The notes: generated by a model not told the origin, from the sequence alone. A stretch of DNA of 64,000 bases from Gryllotalpicola daejeonensis (GCF_039538145.1 NZ_BAABBV010000001.1:930001-994000), one strand, 5' to 3'; numbered from the stretch's first letter, positions 51,589 through 60,935 are shown. Numbers and translations are program-made.

Positions 51589-53697
51589 ATGGCCGAGAAC
51601 GAGGACAAGCCTGTACACACCGGCGCCGGGTTCACCCGCCGCAACATCCTGAAGTCCGCCGGCATCGCCGCCGCGGCCGTGAGCGCGGCGGGCGCCGCCG
51701 GTCTCGGCATCGAGCGCTCGGCGTCCTCGGCTGCCGACGCAGCGACCACCGCCAAGACCACGTCGAAGCGCGGCCGCACCGGCACGATCGCCGACCTCAA
51801 GCACGTCGTGATCATCATGCAGGAGAACCGCTCGTTCGATCACATCTTCGGCACCCTCGACCTGCCGGGAGTGCGCGGCTTCGGCGACAAGCAGGCGCTC
51901 GTCTGGCAGAACGGCCAGACGAACTTCTATGAGCCGAACAGCCGTGCAGAGGGCTACCTGCTGCCCTACCGCGCCGACACGACGAAGTACAACGCGCAGA
52001 ACACCTCGAGCCGCATGTTCTACTTCGAGGAAGAGGACGTGCCGTTCCACCACGCGATCGCCAAGGCGTGGACGGTGGCCGACCACTACTACTGCTCGCT
52101 CAACACGAGCACCGACCCGAACCGCATCATGTTCTGGACAGGCACGAACGACCCCGACGGCACCCTCGGCGGCGGCCCGCGCATCAACAACAACCAGAAC
52201 GGCCAGTTCCTCTTCCAGTGGGAGACCTACCCCGAGGTACTGCAGAAGGCCGGCGTCAGCTGGCAGATGTACGTCGACAACAACACGGACACCGGCTGGT
52301 TCGGCGACTTCGAGGACAACCTGCTGCGCGACTTCGCACGGTTCAACCCGAAGACGGCCTCTGACGAGGACTTCGAGCCCGGCAAGGGGCTGCTCGCGCG
52401 CGGCGGCATCACCAACGGCTACACCACCCCGCCGGCCGATCAGGCCAACAACAGCTCGAACCTCGACTACGTGCTGCGCGACTTCATCGCCGACTGCGAG
52501 GCAGGCACCCTTCCGCAGGTCTCGTGGATCACCTCACCCGCCGCCTGGTCCGAGCACCCGAACAATGCGCCCGACAACGGCGCCGCGTACACCCGCCGCG
52601 TGATCCAGGCCGTCCACGACAACTCCGAGCTGTGGGACTCGACGCTCATCATCCTCAACTACGACGAGCCGAACGGCGCGAACCGCGTCGGCCAGGGCGG
52701 CTTCTTCGACCACGTGCTGCCGGCGATTCCGGAAGACGGCACGCCCGGCGAGGGCGCCGTCGGCCTGAACCCCGGCTTCGGCGGCCGCGTGCCGCTCGTG
52801 ATGATCTCGCCGTGGACCCGCGGCGGCTACGTGTGCTCCGAGGTCTTCGACCACACCTCGACGATCATGCTGCTCGAGCAGTGGACCACCGCCCTCGGCA
52901 AGCCGGCGATCTGCAAGCACATCAGCAACTGGCGACGCAGCGTCTCGGGCGACATGCTCTCGGCGATCGACTTCTCGCGATTCGACAACTCCTTCCCCGA
53001 GCTGCCGTCCGCGGAATCCGTGCTCGCCATCGCCGCGAAGGACGCGACGCTTCCCCCGGTCCCCCAGCCCGCCGTCGGCGAGCAGGTGATGCCGGTGCAG
53101 AAGGCGATCGGCCCGCTCAAGGTGCGCCCGCTGCCGTTCCACCAGCACGCCGAGCTCGTCGAAGACCGCAAGACCGGCAAGGTCACCGCGAAGATGACCT
53201 TCGACGGCGGCCGCCCCGGCAAGGGCGCCAGCATGCTCGTCTTCGCCGACAAGTACCAGCCGCAGTCGCTCTACGGCACGCCGTACACGGTGACGAACAC
53301 CAAGCCGCGCGAGTACACGTGGGACACGACGACGACCGAGGGCGGCTACGCCTTCTCGATCTACGGCCCCGACCGCTTCGTGCGCAGCTTCGCGGGTCAG
53401 GTCGTGCCCGACGGCCAGACCGGCACCGCGGTTCCCCGCATCGAGGTCGACCTGGTGCGCGGTCACGGTGACAGCCAGCACGTCGCGATCGAGCTGCACA
53501 ACGACGGCGACCGGGCGGTGACCTACAAGCTGGTGGCCAACGACTTCGTCGGCCGCAACCAGACGATCTCGGTCGGCGCGCACCGCTCGACCAAGCTCAC
53601 CTGGCCGACGCAGGCCGGCTACTACGACGTGATCATCACGGCGGCAGAGGTCGAGGGCTGGAAGCAGCGCTACGCGGGCCGCGTCGCCCAGGCCTGA
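51589..53697 (+). CDS. Phosphocholine-type phospholipase C, Tat exported
   Basis: A 702-residue secreted enzyme. Residues 16-45 are a Tat signal (TRRNILKSAGIAAAAVSAAG). The phosphoesterase domain opens with HVVIIMQENRSFDHIFGTL and includes FFDHVLPAIPEDGTPGEG and PLVMISPWTRGGYV. Two C-terminal DUF756 modules follow (PYTVTNTKPREYTW, VAIELHNDGDRAVTYKLVAND). It cleaves phosphatidylcholine or sphingomyelin to free phosphocholine. EfeO starts 7 bp downstream, which suggests a common transcript. Confidence 0.93.
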   Translation: MAENEDKPVHTGAGFTRRNILKSAGIAAAAVSAAGAAGLGIERSASSAADAATTAKTTSKRGRTGTIADLKHVVIIMQENRSFDHIFGTLDLPGVRGFGDKQALVWQNGQTNFYEPNSRAEGYLLPYRADTTKYNAQNTSSRMFYFEEEDVPFHHAIAKAWTVADHYYCSLNTSTDPNRIMFWTGTNDPDGTLGGGPRINNNQNGQFLFQWETYPEVLQKAGVSWQMYVDNNTDTGWFGDFEDNLLRDFARFNPKTASDEDFEPGKGLLARGGITNGYTTPPADQANNSSNLDYVLRDFIADCEAGTLPQVSWITSPAAWSEHPNNAPDNGAAYTRRVIQAVHDNSELWDSTLIILNYDEPNGANRVGQGGFFDHVLPAIPEDGTPGEGAVGLNPGFGGRVPLVMISPWTRGGYVCSEVFDHTSTIMLLEQWTTALGKPAICKHISNWRRSVSGDMLSAIDFSRFDNSFPELPSAESVLAIAAKDATLPPVPQPAVGEQVMPVQKAIGPLKVRPLPFHQHAELVEDRKTGKVTAKMTFDGGRPGKGASMLVFADKYQPQSLYGTPYTVTNTKPREYTWDTTTTEGGYAFSIYGPDRFVRSFAGQVVPDGQTGTAVPRIEVDLVRGHGDSQHVAIELHNDGDRAVTYKLVANDFVGRNQTISVGAHRSTKLTWPTQAGYYDVIITAAEVEGWKQRYAGRVAQA

Positions 53698-53704
53698 GCA
53701 CACG

Positions 53705-55060
53705 ATGTCGTCGGCACCTGAACCACAGGGGCCGCGAGCCGATCGGGGCCCATGGCGGCGTGCGCTGCCGTGGGCCCCGGTGGCGGCTCTCGCGGTCGTG
53801 GCTGCGATCGTCGCGGTCTGTGTGTGGCCGTCGCACGACCGCGCCTCTGCGCGCGCGACGTTCGTCGACCCGCAGGCCGCGGCATGGAGCGCCCACCCGG
53901 TGTCCCACACGGGCGGGGCCACGGAAGTGCACGTCACCGCGGGCACACCGACCTGCATCGACGACTGGCACGGCGGAAAGACCGGCAGCTACACCTTCGA
54001 CGTCTTGAACGACGAAGGCGACGACATGGAGATCTACCTGCAGGACACCGCGAGCAAGAAGATCTACCTCGAGGTCGAGAACTTCGGCATCAAGGCGACG
54101 CGGCAGGTGAGCGGGGTCATCCCGCCGGGCACCTACGCGTGGGTCTGCATCACGTCGTACACGATCAAAGACAGCAAGCCGTTCCAGGTGACGGGCGGGA
54201 CGACCGGGGATGCCGCGAGCGGCATAGCTGTCGCAGGGATCGTGCCGGTCACCCCGCTCGACCTGCGTGTCCCGATCAATCAGTACACGGCGTGGGTGCA
54301 GGGGCGGCTGCCCACCCTGACCGCCGAGGCGAAGAAGCTCGCCGCTGACCTGCACGCCGGCGACACGAGCGCCGCCAAGCGTGACTGGCTGACGGCCCAC
54401 ACCACCTACGAGACCCTCGGCGCGGCATACGGCGCCTTCGGCGATCTCGACGACGCGATCAACGGCGACCCTGCGCTCGGATCGCCCGCGGTCAGTGATC
54501 CGAAGCTCACGGGCTTCCGCAAAGTCGAGGCGCTGCTGTGGGGCGGCAGGCCCGCTGCTCAAGCCGCGCCGGTCGCCGACGCGCTCGTGGCGGACATCGG
54601 CAAGCTCTCTGCCGAGCTCGCGAAGCCGAACTCCATCACGCCGCTCGACATGGGCGTGCGCGCCCACGAGATCCTCGAAGACACGCTCGGCAAGGACCTG
54701 AACGGCATCGGCGACGCCGGCAGCCACACCGAGCTCGCCACCGTCGACGCGAACCTCACCGGGACCTTCGAAGCCCTGCAGCCCTTGCTGCCGCTGTTGA
54801 CGAAGCAGGACCCGTGGCTCGCTGAGACCCAGACCGAGCTGCACCAGACCCAGGCGCTCGTCGACTCGTATCACCGGGCGGGCGCCTGGGTGCCGCTCAC
54901 CTCGCTCAGCACGGCACAGCGGGCGGCGCTCAATGCGCACGTTCAGGCGAGCGTCGAGCTGCTCGCCCACATCCCCCCGATCACGGAACCCCGCGACAAC
55001 CCCGACCAGGAAGGCGGCAGCGCCGGCGGCGCGGCCGGTTCCGGAGGCAACGGCAAATGA
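53705..55060 (+). CDS. efeO: EfeO-like iron uptake lipocupredoxin-imelysin protein
   Basis: A 451-residue exported protein with an N-terminal hydrophobic segment (PVAALAVVAAIVAVCVW, about 25-43). Residues 60-150 are a cupredoxin-like domain. Residues about 165-430 are the imelysin/M75 domain with GAAYGAFGDLDDAINGDP and FRKVEALLWGG, where the usual HxxE reads RKVE. EfeO takes up ferrous iron with EfeB and the permease EfeU, but no EfeU is in this window. The C-terminus is a Gly/Ser-rich tail. ATGA overlap with efeB. Confidence 0.87.
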   Translation: MSSAPEPQGPRADRGPWRRALPWAPVAALAVVAAIVAVCVWPSHDRASARATFVDPQAAAWSAHPVSHTGGATEVHVTAGTPTCIDDWHGGKTGSYTFDVLNDEGDDMEIYLQDTASKKIYLEVENFGIKATRQVSGVIPPGTYAWVCITSYTIKDSKPFQVTGGTTGDAASGIAVAGIVPVTPLDLRVPINQYTAWVQGRLPTLTAEAKKLAADLHAGDTSAAKRDWLTAHTTYETLGAAYGAFGDLDDAINGDPALGSPAVSDPKLTGFRKVEALLWGGRPAAQAAPVADALVADIGKLSAELAKPNSITPLDMGVRAHEILEDTLGKDLNGIGDAGSHTELATVDANLTGTFEALQPLLPLLTKQDPWLAETQTELHQTQALVDSYHRAGAWVPLTSLSTAQRAALNAHVQASVELLAHIPPITEPRDNPDQEGGSAGGAAGSGGNGK

Positions 55061-56325
55061 ACCCCCACTCGCCACTGACACCGCAGACGACCCGCCGCGG
55101 AATGCTCGGCGCTCTTGCCGCAGGCTCTGCCGGGGCCGTCGCAGCCGCGATCACGGGGGCGGCACCCGCGCGCGAGGACGCCGCGCACGCGGCCGCGCCG
55201 TCGTCAACACCGGCGGCCGCGACGAGCTACCCCTTCGAAGGCGAGCATCAGTCAGGCATCCTCGAGCCCGCGCAGCGCGCAGCCGTGTTCGTGGCCTTCA
55301 CGGTCACGTCCGCCGATCGCGCGGCGCTGCAAACGGCCCTGCAGACGCTGACGTCGACGCTGCGCTACCTGACGACCGGCAAGGACGTCCCGTACGACGG
55401 CCTCGCCTCGACGAGCTACGAGAACGGCGTGCTCGGCGCCGGGACGGTCACCGACGGTCTTACGGCGACCGTGAGTGTCGGCGCGAGCCTGTTCGACGGC
55501 CGCTTCGGCCTTGCGAGCGCGAAGCCCGCGCGCCTGCGGCCCATGGACGAGTTCGTCAACGACGCCCTCGATCGCAGCGTGTGCGACGGCGATCTGCTGC
55601 TGCAGCTGTGCGCCGACAACCGAGACACGGTGCTGCACGCGCTGCGCATGATCATGCGGGCGACGCGCGCCGACCTGCAGGTGCTGTGGCGCAAAGAGGG
55701 ATTCGTGCCGCCACCGCGGCCCAGCGGAACGCCCCGCAACCTGCTCGGATTCAAAGACGGCACCGCCAACCGCGAGTTCCTGAACGATCCGAAGCTCGTC
55801 GAGCGGATGGTCTGGACGCAGGGCACGGGCGACGAGCCCGCTTGGACGGCGGGCGGCAGCTATCACGTCGTGCGGCTCATCCGCATGTTCGTCGAGTTCT
55901 GGGACCGGGTGTCGGTCACCGAGCAGCAGCGCATGATCGGGCGCGACCGGCAAAGCGGCGCGCCACTCGCGGGCAGCAAGGAATTCGACGTGCCGAATTA
56001 CGCGAAGGACCCGTACGGCAACGTCGTGCCCGCCACCGCGCACATCCGGCTCGCGAACCCGCATGACGGCACGGCCGATGACCAGAGGATGCTTCGCCGC
56101 AGCTTCAGCTACAGCGAGGGCACCGACCCCAACGGCCAGCTCGACATGGGCCTGATCTTCGTCGCCTTCAACCAGGACCTCGACCGCCAGTTCGTGACGG
56201 TGCAGAAGCGCCTGGCAGACGAGCCGCTCGTCGACTACATCTCGCCGTTCGGCGGCGGCTACTTCTTCGCCCTGCCCGGTGTGCGCGACGCGAACGACTG
56301 GCTGGGTCGCGGCATGTTCGCCTGA
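55057..56325 (+). CDS. efeB: EfeB-type DyP peroxidase, Tat exported
   Basis: A 422-residue haem peroxidase. The Tat signal is TTRRGMLGALAAG (11-23). The DyP signature Asp is in LLGFKDGTANREFL; the His of TAHIRLANP is the likely proximal haem ligand, and RSFSYSEGTDPNG precedes a final DRQFVTVQKRLADEPLVDYISPFGGGYFFALPG. In the Efe system it oxidises iron or acts on haem outside the cell. Start overlaps efeO by four bases. Confidence 0.92.
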   Translation: MNPHSPLTPQTTRRGMLGALAAGSAGAVAAAITGAAPAREDAAHAAAPSSTPAAATSYPFEGEHQSGILEPAQRAAVFVAFTVTSADRAALQTALQTLTSTLRYLTTGKDVPYDGLASTSYENGVLGAGTVTDGLTATVSVGASLFDGRFGLASAKPARLRPMDEFVNDALDRSVCDGDLLLQLCADNRDTVLHALRMIMRATRADLQVLWRKEGFVPPPRPSGTPRNLLGFKDGTANREFLNDPKLVERMVWTQGTGDEPAWTAGGSYHVVRLIRMFVEFWDRVSVTEQQRMIGRDRQSGAPLAGSKEFDVPNYAKDPYGNVVPATAHIRLANPHDGTADDQRMLRRSFSYSEGTDPNGQLDMGLIFVAFNQDLDRQFVTVQKRLADEPLVDYISPFGGGYFFALPGVRDANDWLGRGMFA

Positions 56326-56383
56326 GCTTTCGTCCGCTCTTCCTCTTCCACTCCCCCACTCACCTGCGACAGAGAGACCACTG

Positions 56384-57985
56384 ATGACCAAGAAAGCACT
56401 TCTGCCCGGGGCGCTCGCCGTCGCCGGCCTGAGCCTGGCCGCGCTGCTCGGCCCGGTCTCAGCGGACGCGGCGCCCGCCGTCGCGTCCGCCGCCCCGGCA
56501 TCCCCCGCGGCCGCGCTCAACCTGCCCGACGGGCTCGAGAGCTCGCTGCACGACTACCTTCCGTTCGACGGCGACGCCACGAGCACGACCGGCAAGCCGA
56601 CGACCGCGAACGACGTCTCCTACGTGCAGGGCAAGTTCGGCCAGGCTGCGCACTTCAACTCGAGCACCTCGTGGGTCAGCCTCGACGACCTGACGAGCTA
56701 CCCGGCCGACTACAGCTTCACGATGTCGACCTGGGTGCGCTCGACCCAGTCGGGCAGCGACCCGTCGATCTTCGGCAACAAGGACTGGAACAGCGGCTCG
56801 AACCCCGGCTTCGTCTTCTCGACCCGCACCAGCAACATCGTGCTGAACATCAACGCGGGCGGCGTCGGGCGCGTCGACTACACGACCAGCAAGCCGATCA
56901 CCGACTCCGCCTGGCACCAGGTGGCCTTCACCGTCGACCGCGCGGCCGGCACCGTCACGCTGTTCATCGACGGCGCGCAATCAGGCACCGGAAGCATCGC
57001 GAAGTTCGCGGGCCAGCCGTTCACTGCGCTGAAGAGCCTCATCGGCAACGACGGCACCGGCAGCTACAACATCGGCGACGTGCTCGACATCGACGAGTTC
57101 TTCCTCTTCGACCGCGCGCTCACCCCCACGGAGATCAGCGACCTGTACGCGGACAGCCCTGGCGTGCAGAACGAGCCGACGATCACGGTCAAGGACACCT
57201 CGGCGGGCTCTGGCGGCATCTACAGCTCGGTCGACTTCGGCCTGCACGCGGCCGCGCTCGTCGACAAGTTCTCGATCAACGGCGTCACCACCGACATCGA
57301 CGACGCCGTCGACTACGTCGTGACAGGCGTGAAGCCCGGCGTGCTCGGCGCGGTCGACGGCGCCAATACGCTGACGCTCTACACCGCCGACGGCAAGACC
57401 GTCTCGCAGAGCTTCACGCTCGACGGCACCGCGCCCACGATCGACCTCAATGAGAACCCGGGCATGACGGTCGGCTTCGACGGTGCGTACCAGGCGGTGT
57501 CGTTCGTGCTGCGCGACAAGGGCGGCCTCGCCAAGGCGATGGTCAACGACTACCCGGTGGCGCTGCCGCCGCAGCCCGTGATCGGCGTCAGCCACATCTG
57601 GCCCGGTTCGTACCATGCGGTCCTCGGCGACAACACCATCACCGTGACCGATGTGGCCGGCAACATCGTCAGCGAGCACTTCACGCTGACGGACAAGCCT
57701 CTCGTCAAGATCGCCTCGCCCGCCCCCGGTGCGACGGTGAAGGGCACGACCACGGTCAAGGTCGACCTCGCCGGCAAGAGTCTCACGTCGTACCAGCTGA
57801 AGCTCGACGGCAAGCAGGTCGCGAGCGCCCGCAACCCCGAGACCGGCGAGCAGGACTACACCCTGAACGCCGCGAAGCAGAAGAACGGCTCGCACGTTCT
57901 CACGGCGACCGTCACCGACGCGGCGGGCCACACGGCGCAGGCATCCGTCACCTTCACTATCACCGGTAGCAGCCAGCATAAGTAA
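56384..57985 (+). CDS. Secreted LamG (concanavalin A-like) and Ig-like domain protein
   Basis: A 533-residue secreted protein. Residues 1-28 are a Sec signal peptide with AxA sites. Residues about 55-250 are a LamG/concanavalin A-like jellyroll (VSYVQGKFGQAAHFN, SFTMSTWVRS, WHQVAFTVDRAAGTVTLFIDG, IDEFFLFDRALTPTEISDLY). Ig-like or Big domains follow, the last with VKIASPAPGATVKGTTTVKVD. There is no LPxTG anchor. It is 58 bp after efeB and just before a strong terminator, so it is probably the last gene of the phospholipase-Efe operon, perhaps binding a glycan. Confidence 0.82.
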   Translation: MTKKALLPGALAVAGLSLAALLGPVSADAAPAVASAAPASPAAALNLPDGLESSLHDYLPFDGDATSTTGKPTTANDVSYVQGKFGQAAHFNSSTSWVSLDDLTSYPADYSFTMSTWVRSTQSGSDPSIFGNKDWNSGSNPGFVFSTRTSNIVLNINAGGVGRVDYTTSKPITDSAWHQVAFTVDRAAGTVTLFIDGAQSGTGSIAKFAGQPFTALKSLIGNDGTGSYNIGDVLDIDEFFLFDRALTPTEISDLYADSPGVQNEPTITVKDTSAGSGGIYSSVDFGLHAAALVDKFSINGVTTDIDDAVDYVVTGVKPGVLGAVDGANTLTLYTADGKTVSQSFTLDGTAPTIDLNENPGMTVGFDGAYQAVSFVLRDKGGLAKAMVNDYPVALPPQPVIGVSHIWPGSYHAVLGDNTITVTDVAGNIVSEHFTLTDKPLVKIASPAPGATVKGTTTVKVDLAGKSLTSYQLKLDGKQVASARNPETGEQDYTLNAAKQKNGSHVLTATVTDAAGHTAQASVTFTITGSSQHK

Positions 57986-58005
57986 TCGCCGACTTGTGAT
58001 GCGCG

Positions 58006-58032
58006 AGAGGGGCGACGGCCGGTCGCCCCTCT
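58006..58032 (+). terminator. Strong intrinsic terminator closing the exported-protein operon
   Basis: An 11-bp perfect stem (AGAGGGGCGAC with GTCGCCCCTCT) around a GGCCG loop, followed by TTTC. Outer GCGCGA/TCGCGC extends the foldback. It could also stop the convergent gene. Confidence 0.88.
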
Positions 58033-58045
58033 TTCGCGCGAACGA

Positions 58046-58978
58046 TCACCCTCGTCGGCCGGGGCGAGCGCCTGACCACTCGGCGACCGTCAGCACGGCA
58101 TCCGCGAACGCCTCCGGCGCCTCCCAGGGCAGGTTGTGGCCAGCCTGAACAGTGCGGTGCTCATGCCGCCCCGTGAAGTGACGTGCATGACCCGCGGTTC
58201 CCCCGGGCTTGAGGGGGTCTTGGGTGCCGTCGATCGTGATGGCGGGCACAACGATCGGCGGCGTGGACGCCAGCCGGCGCTCGAGGTCGTCGAGCGCCGG
58301 GTCGCCGGCGGCAAGCCCAAAATCAAAGCGGTATGAGTGGATGACGACGTCGACGAAGTCGGGATTGTCGAATGACGCCGCGGTGCGAGCGAAAGTCTCG
58401 TCGTCGAACCCCCAGCTCGGCGACCACTCGCGCCAGAGGATTCGGCACAGTTCGCGGCGGAAGCGCTCAAGACAGTCGCGGCCTCGTTCGGTCTGGAAGA
58501 GGTGCTGGTACCACATCACGCGCTCGAGCGCCGGAACGGCCGCGAACCCCATCGCCGCGACATCGATCACGTCATACCCCGCCATGGAGACGAGCCCCGA
58601 GACCCGCTCTGGCCACAGCGCCGTGGCGACGCACGAGGCGAGGCCGCCCCAGTCGTAGCCCGCCAGGATCGCCCGCTCAAGGCCGAGAGCATCGAGCAGC
58701 GCGACCAGATCCTTTCCCAGCGCCGCTTGCTGGCCGGAGCGCATCGTCTCGGCGCTGCGGAAGCGCGTCGGCCCGAAACCCCGCAGGTACGGCACGACCA
58801 CGCGCGCCCCATGTTCGAGCAGGCGCGGTGCCACCTCGTCATAGGCATGCACATCGTAGGGAAAGCCGTGCGACAGGATCACGGGCCACCCGTCAGCCGG
58901 GCCGCTCTCCAAGAACGCGATCTCAAGATCGCCGGCCGCGACGCTGCGCTCACGCGGCGCCTGCTGCAGCTGCGCCAT
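58046..58978 (-). CDS. Alpha/beta hydrolase, epoxide hydrolase/dehalogenase-like
   Basis: A 310-residue hydrolase. HGFPYDVHAYD gives the oxyanion HG motif and the nucleophile elbow is AGYDWGGLASC, where Asp replaces Ser, as in epoxide hydrolases and haloalkane dehalogenases. The catalytic His is in VQAGHNLPWEAP. Of two adjacent ATG codons (58981, 58978), the second has GGAGG at a better 5-nt spacing. Confidence 0.83.
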   Translation of the reverse strand: MAQLQQAPRERSVAAGDLEIAFLESGPADGWPVILSHGFPYDVHAYDEVAPRLLEHGARVVVPYLRGFGPTRFRSAETMRSGQQAALGKDLVALLDALGLERAILAGYDWGGLASCVATALWPERVSGLVSMAGYDVIDVAAMGFAAVPALERVMWYQHLFQTERGRDCLERFRRELCRILWREWSPSWGFDDETFARTAASFDNPDFVDVVIHSYRFDFGLAAGDPALDDLERRLASTPPIVVPAITIDGTQDPLKPGGTAGHARHFTGRHEHRTVQAGHNLPWEAPEAFADAVLTVAEWSGARPGRRG

Positions 58979-59066
58979 CATCCCCTCCGTCCGAACGTGG
59001 ACACGACTCGTCCATCCTCGCTCGGATCTCACAGCGTGTGACAGCGCCCCGCCCCGACCAGCCGGA

Positions 59067-59466
59067 TGGTGGAGATGGGGGGAATTGAACCCCCGTCCAT
59101 CGCTGTGGTCGTCTGCCTTCTACGGGCGTAGCCGCTCTTGACGTTCTGCTCGGCTCCGAGGCTGGGTTGCGGCCACCACCTCGACGAGCCCAGTCTCAGT
59201 GCACGTCCCCGATCGCCCTGAGGCGCAACGATCGAGCAAGCCTTCTAGATGACGCCAGACCCGGGTGGAAGGCTAGTAGCCGGGCTGACGGCCGTATAAG
59301 TGTCTGCTAAGAGAACTTAGGCCGCGAGAGCGACCTGAGCCTTAGCGGAGACGGCAGTGCTGTTGGAATTGGCACTTATATTTTGCAGGGAGCGTTAACG
59401 AGATAACCCCGCATCCTCGGCCCGCTTCTCAGACTCGCTCAGGCGATGTCGAAACCGATCATCCCC
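59067..59466 (-). ncRNA. ssrA: Transfer-messenger RNA (tmRNA)
   Basis: A 400-nt tmRNA including the encoded CCA (59067-59069). The 5' end GGGGATG pairs with CATCTCC at the 3' end, and the T-arm region reads GGTTCAATTCCCCCC-like as in tRNA-Ala. The tag frame runs from GCC at 59373 to TAA at 59317-59319 and encodes ANSNSTAVSAKAQVALAA, ending in the degradation signal ALAA. The resume codon follows ATAAGT. It acts with SmpB, encoded 1.0 kb away, to free stalled ribosomes and tag the nascent chains for ClpXP/ClpAP-type proteases. Confidence 0.95.
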
Positions 59467-59590
59467 ATGAAGGGCTGCGGTGCGGGCGCTGTCACACGCT
59501 GTTGAGTTGCTGGAATTGCGTGCGCTCGTGAACGAGCGGTTTCCCAATATACAACGGATGCCGCGGCCGAAGATTCCCTAGCATGGAGAC

Positions 59591-59896
59591 ATGGCGCAGA
59601 TCAGCTCGCCGGACGTCGACCAGGAGCTGGAGCAGCTTCTGCAGGACCAGACCAGGCTCAATACGCCGTGGCGGACCATCGTCTGGAACGACCCCGTGAA
59701 CCTCATGTCCTACGTGGTCTACGTCTTCCGCAGCTACTTCGGCTTCGAAGAGGACAAGGCGACCAGGCTCATGCTCGCCGTTCACCAGGAGGGCAAGGCG
59801 ATCGTCGCGCAGGGCACCCGCGAAGAGATGGAGCGCCACGTGCAGGCGATGCACGAGTACGGCCTGTGGGCAACCCTCGATCGGGCCGAGCTGTGA
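59591..59896 (+). CDS. clpS: ATP-dependent Clp protease adapter ClpS
   Basis: A 101-residue adapter that passes N-degron substrates to ClpA/ClpC-type unfoldases. The fold signature TPWRTIVWNDPVNLMSYVVYVF and MLAVHQEGKAIVAQGTREEMERHVQAMHEYGLWATL is complete. TAGCAT (59579-59584) lies 6 nt before the ATG, so it is probably leaderless. It is followed by the DUF2017 gene after 13 bp, the standard actinobacterial pair. Confidence 0.95.
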   Translation: MAQISSPDVDQELEQLLQDQTRLNTPWRTIVWNDPVNLMSYVVYVFRSYFGFEEDKATRLMLAVHQEGKAIVAQGTREEMERHVQAMHEYGLWATLDRAEL

Positions 59897-59909
59897 CGGG
59901 TGAGCGCTG

Positions 59910-60404
59910 ATGGCGCGCATCAAGAGCACGCACGACGGCCGGGTGAGCGCCGAGTTCGACCATTTCGAGCGCGAGATGCTCACGCAGCTTACGAGTGAGC
60001 TGATCGATTTGCTGACGCAGACGGATGCCGGCCCCGATGCGGCCGCCGACCCGAGCCTGCCCCGCGACCCCGCTCTCGAGCGGCTGCTTCCCGACGCCTA
60101 TCGCGACGACGAGGAATCCGCCGCCGAGTTCCGCCGATTCACCGAGGACGATCTGGTGGCGCTGAAGACGGGGAACGCCCTCTCACTGGCGCGTGCGGCC
60201 GCGGCATCCGGCGCCCTGGTCCTCGACGAGGGCGAGGTGCTGCCCTGGCTGCGCGCCATCACTGATCTGCGGCTCGCGCTCGCGACGCGGCTCGGCATCG
60301 AATCCGACGACGACGAGGGTTCGGACGACCCCGAGCTCGCCCCCGCGAAGGCCGCCTACTGGTGGCTCGGCGGCCTGCAGGAGAATCTCATTCAGGCACT
60401 CTGA
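59910..60404 (+). CDS. DUF2017 family protein
   Basis: A 164-residue acidic, helical protein typical of Actinobacteria and always found close to clpS. FEREMLTQLTSELIDLL opens the family match and AYWWLGGLQENLIQAL closes it. Function unknown; the fixed link to clpS suggests a part in proteolysis. Confidence 0.88.
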   Translation: MARIKSTHDGRVSAEFDHFEREMLTQLTSELIDLLTQTDAGPDAAADPSLPRDPALERLLPDAYRDDEESAAEFRRFTEDDLVALKTGNALSLARAAAASGALVLDEGEVLPWLRAITDLRLALATRLGIESDDDEGSDDPELAPAKAAYWWLGGLQENLIQAL

Positions 60405-60413
60405 ACGCCCGAT

Positions 60414-60457
60414 CGTTGAGGAGCGCGCGGAGCTTGCGGAGCGCGCGTCTCGAAACG
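60414..60457. repeat. REP-like imperfect palindrome
   Basis: CGTTGAG at the left and CTCGAAACG at the right flank two direct copies of GGAGCGCGCG (60419-60428 and 60438-60447). It lies between convergent genes. I recall similar GTTTCGAGACG...CTCAACG elements scattered between genes in Microbacteriaceae; no second copy is in this window. Confidence 0.6.
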
Positions 60458-60458
60458 G

Positions 60459-60935
60459 TCACTCCCCCAGGTGATTGCGCTGGCGCATCGCACGGTCGGC
60501 CTCGCGCTTGTCCTGCCGCTCGCGCAGCGCCTGGCGCTTGTCGTAGTCGCGCTTGCCCTTCGCGACCGCGATCTCGACCTTCGCCCGGCCGTCGCTGAAG
60601 TACAGCTGCAGCGGGATGATCGTGTAGCCGCCCTCTTTGACCTTGTTCGAGAGCTTGAGGATCTGCTGCTTGTGGAGCAGCAGCTTCCGCTTGCGCCGCG
60701 GGGCGTGGTTGTTCCAGGTGCCGTCGAGGTACTCGGGGATGTACACCGCGTCGAGCCACGCCTCACCGCCGTCGACGAAGGCATAGCCGTCGACGAGGGA
60801 CGCGCGCCCCTCGCGCAGGCTCTTGACCTCGGTGCCGGTCAGCACGAGGCCCGCCTCATAGGTGTCTTCGATCAGGTAGTCGTGGCGCGCCTTGCGGTTG
60901 GTGGCGACGACCTTCTGACCACGTTCGCGTGGCAT
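60459..60935 (-). CDS. smpB: SsrA-binding protein SmpB
   Basis: A 158-residue RNA-binding protein that carries tmRNA into stalled ribosomes. NRKARHDYLIEDTYEAGLVLTGTEVKSLREGRASL is the conserved OB-fold core, and the basic C-terminal tail KGKRDYDKRQALRERQDKRE enters the mRNA channel. It is 31 bp downstream of ftsX in the prfB-ftsE-ftsX-smpB order common in Actinobacteria. Confidence 0.97.
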   Translation of the reverse strand: MPRERGQKVVATNRKARHDYLIEDTYEAGLVLTGTEVKSLREGRASLVDGYAFVDGGEAWLDAVYIPEYLDGTWNNHAPRRKRKLLLHKQQILKLSNKVKEGGYTIIPLQLYFSDGRAKVEIAVAKGKRDYDKRQALRERQDKREADRAMRQRNHLGE

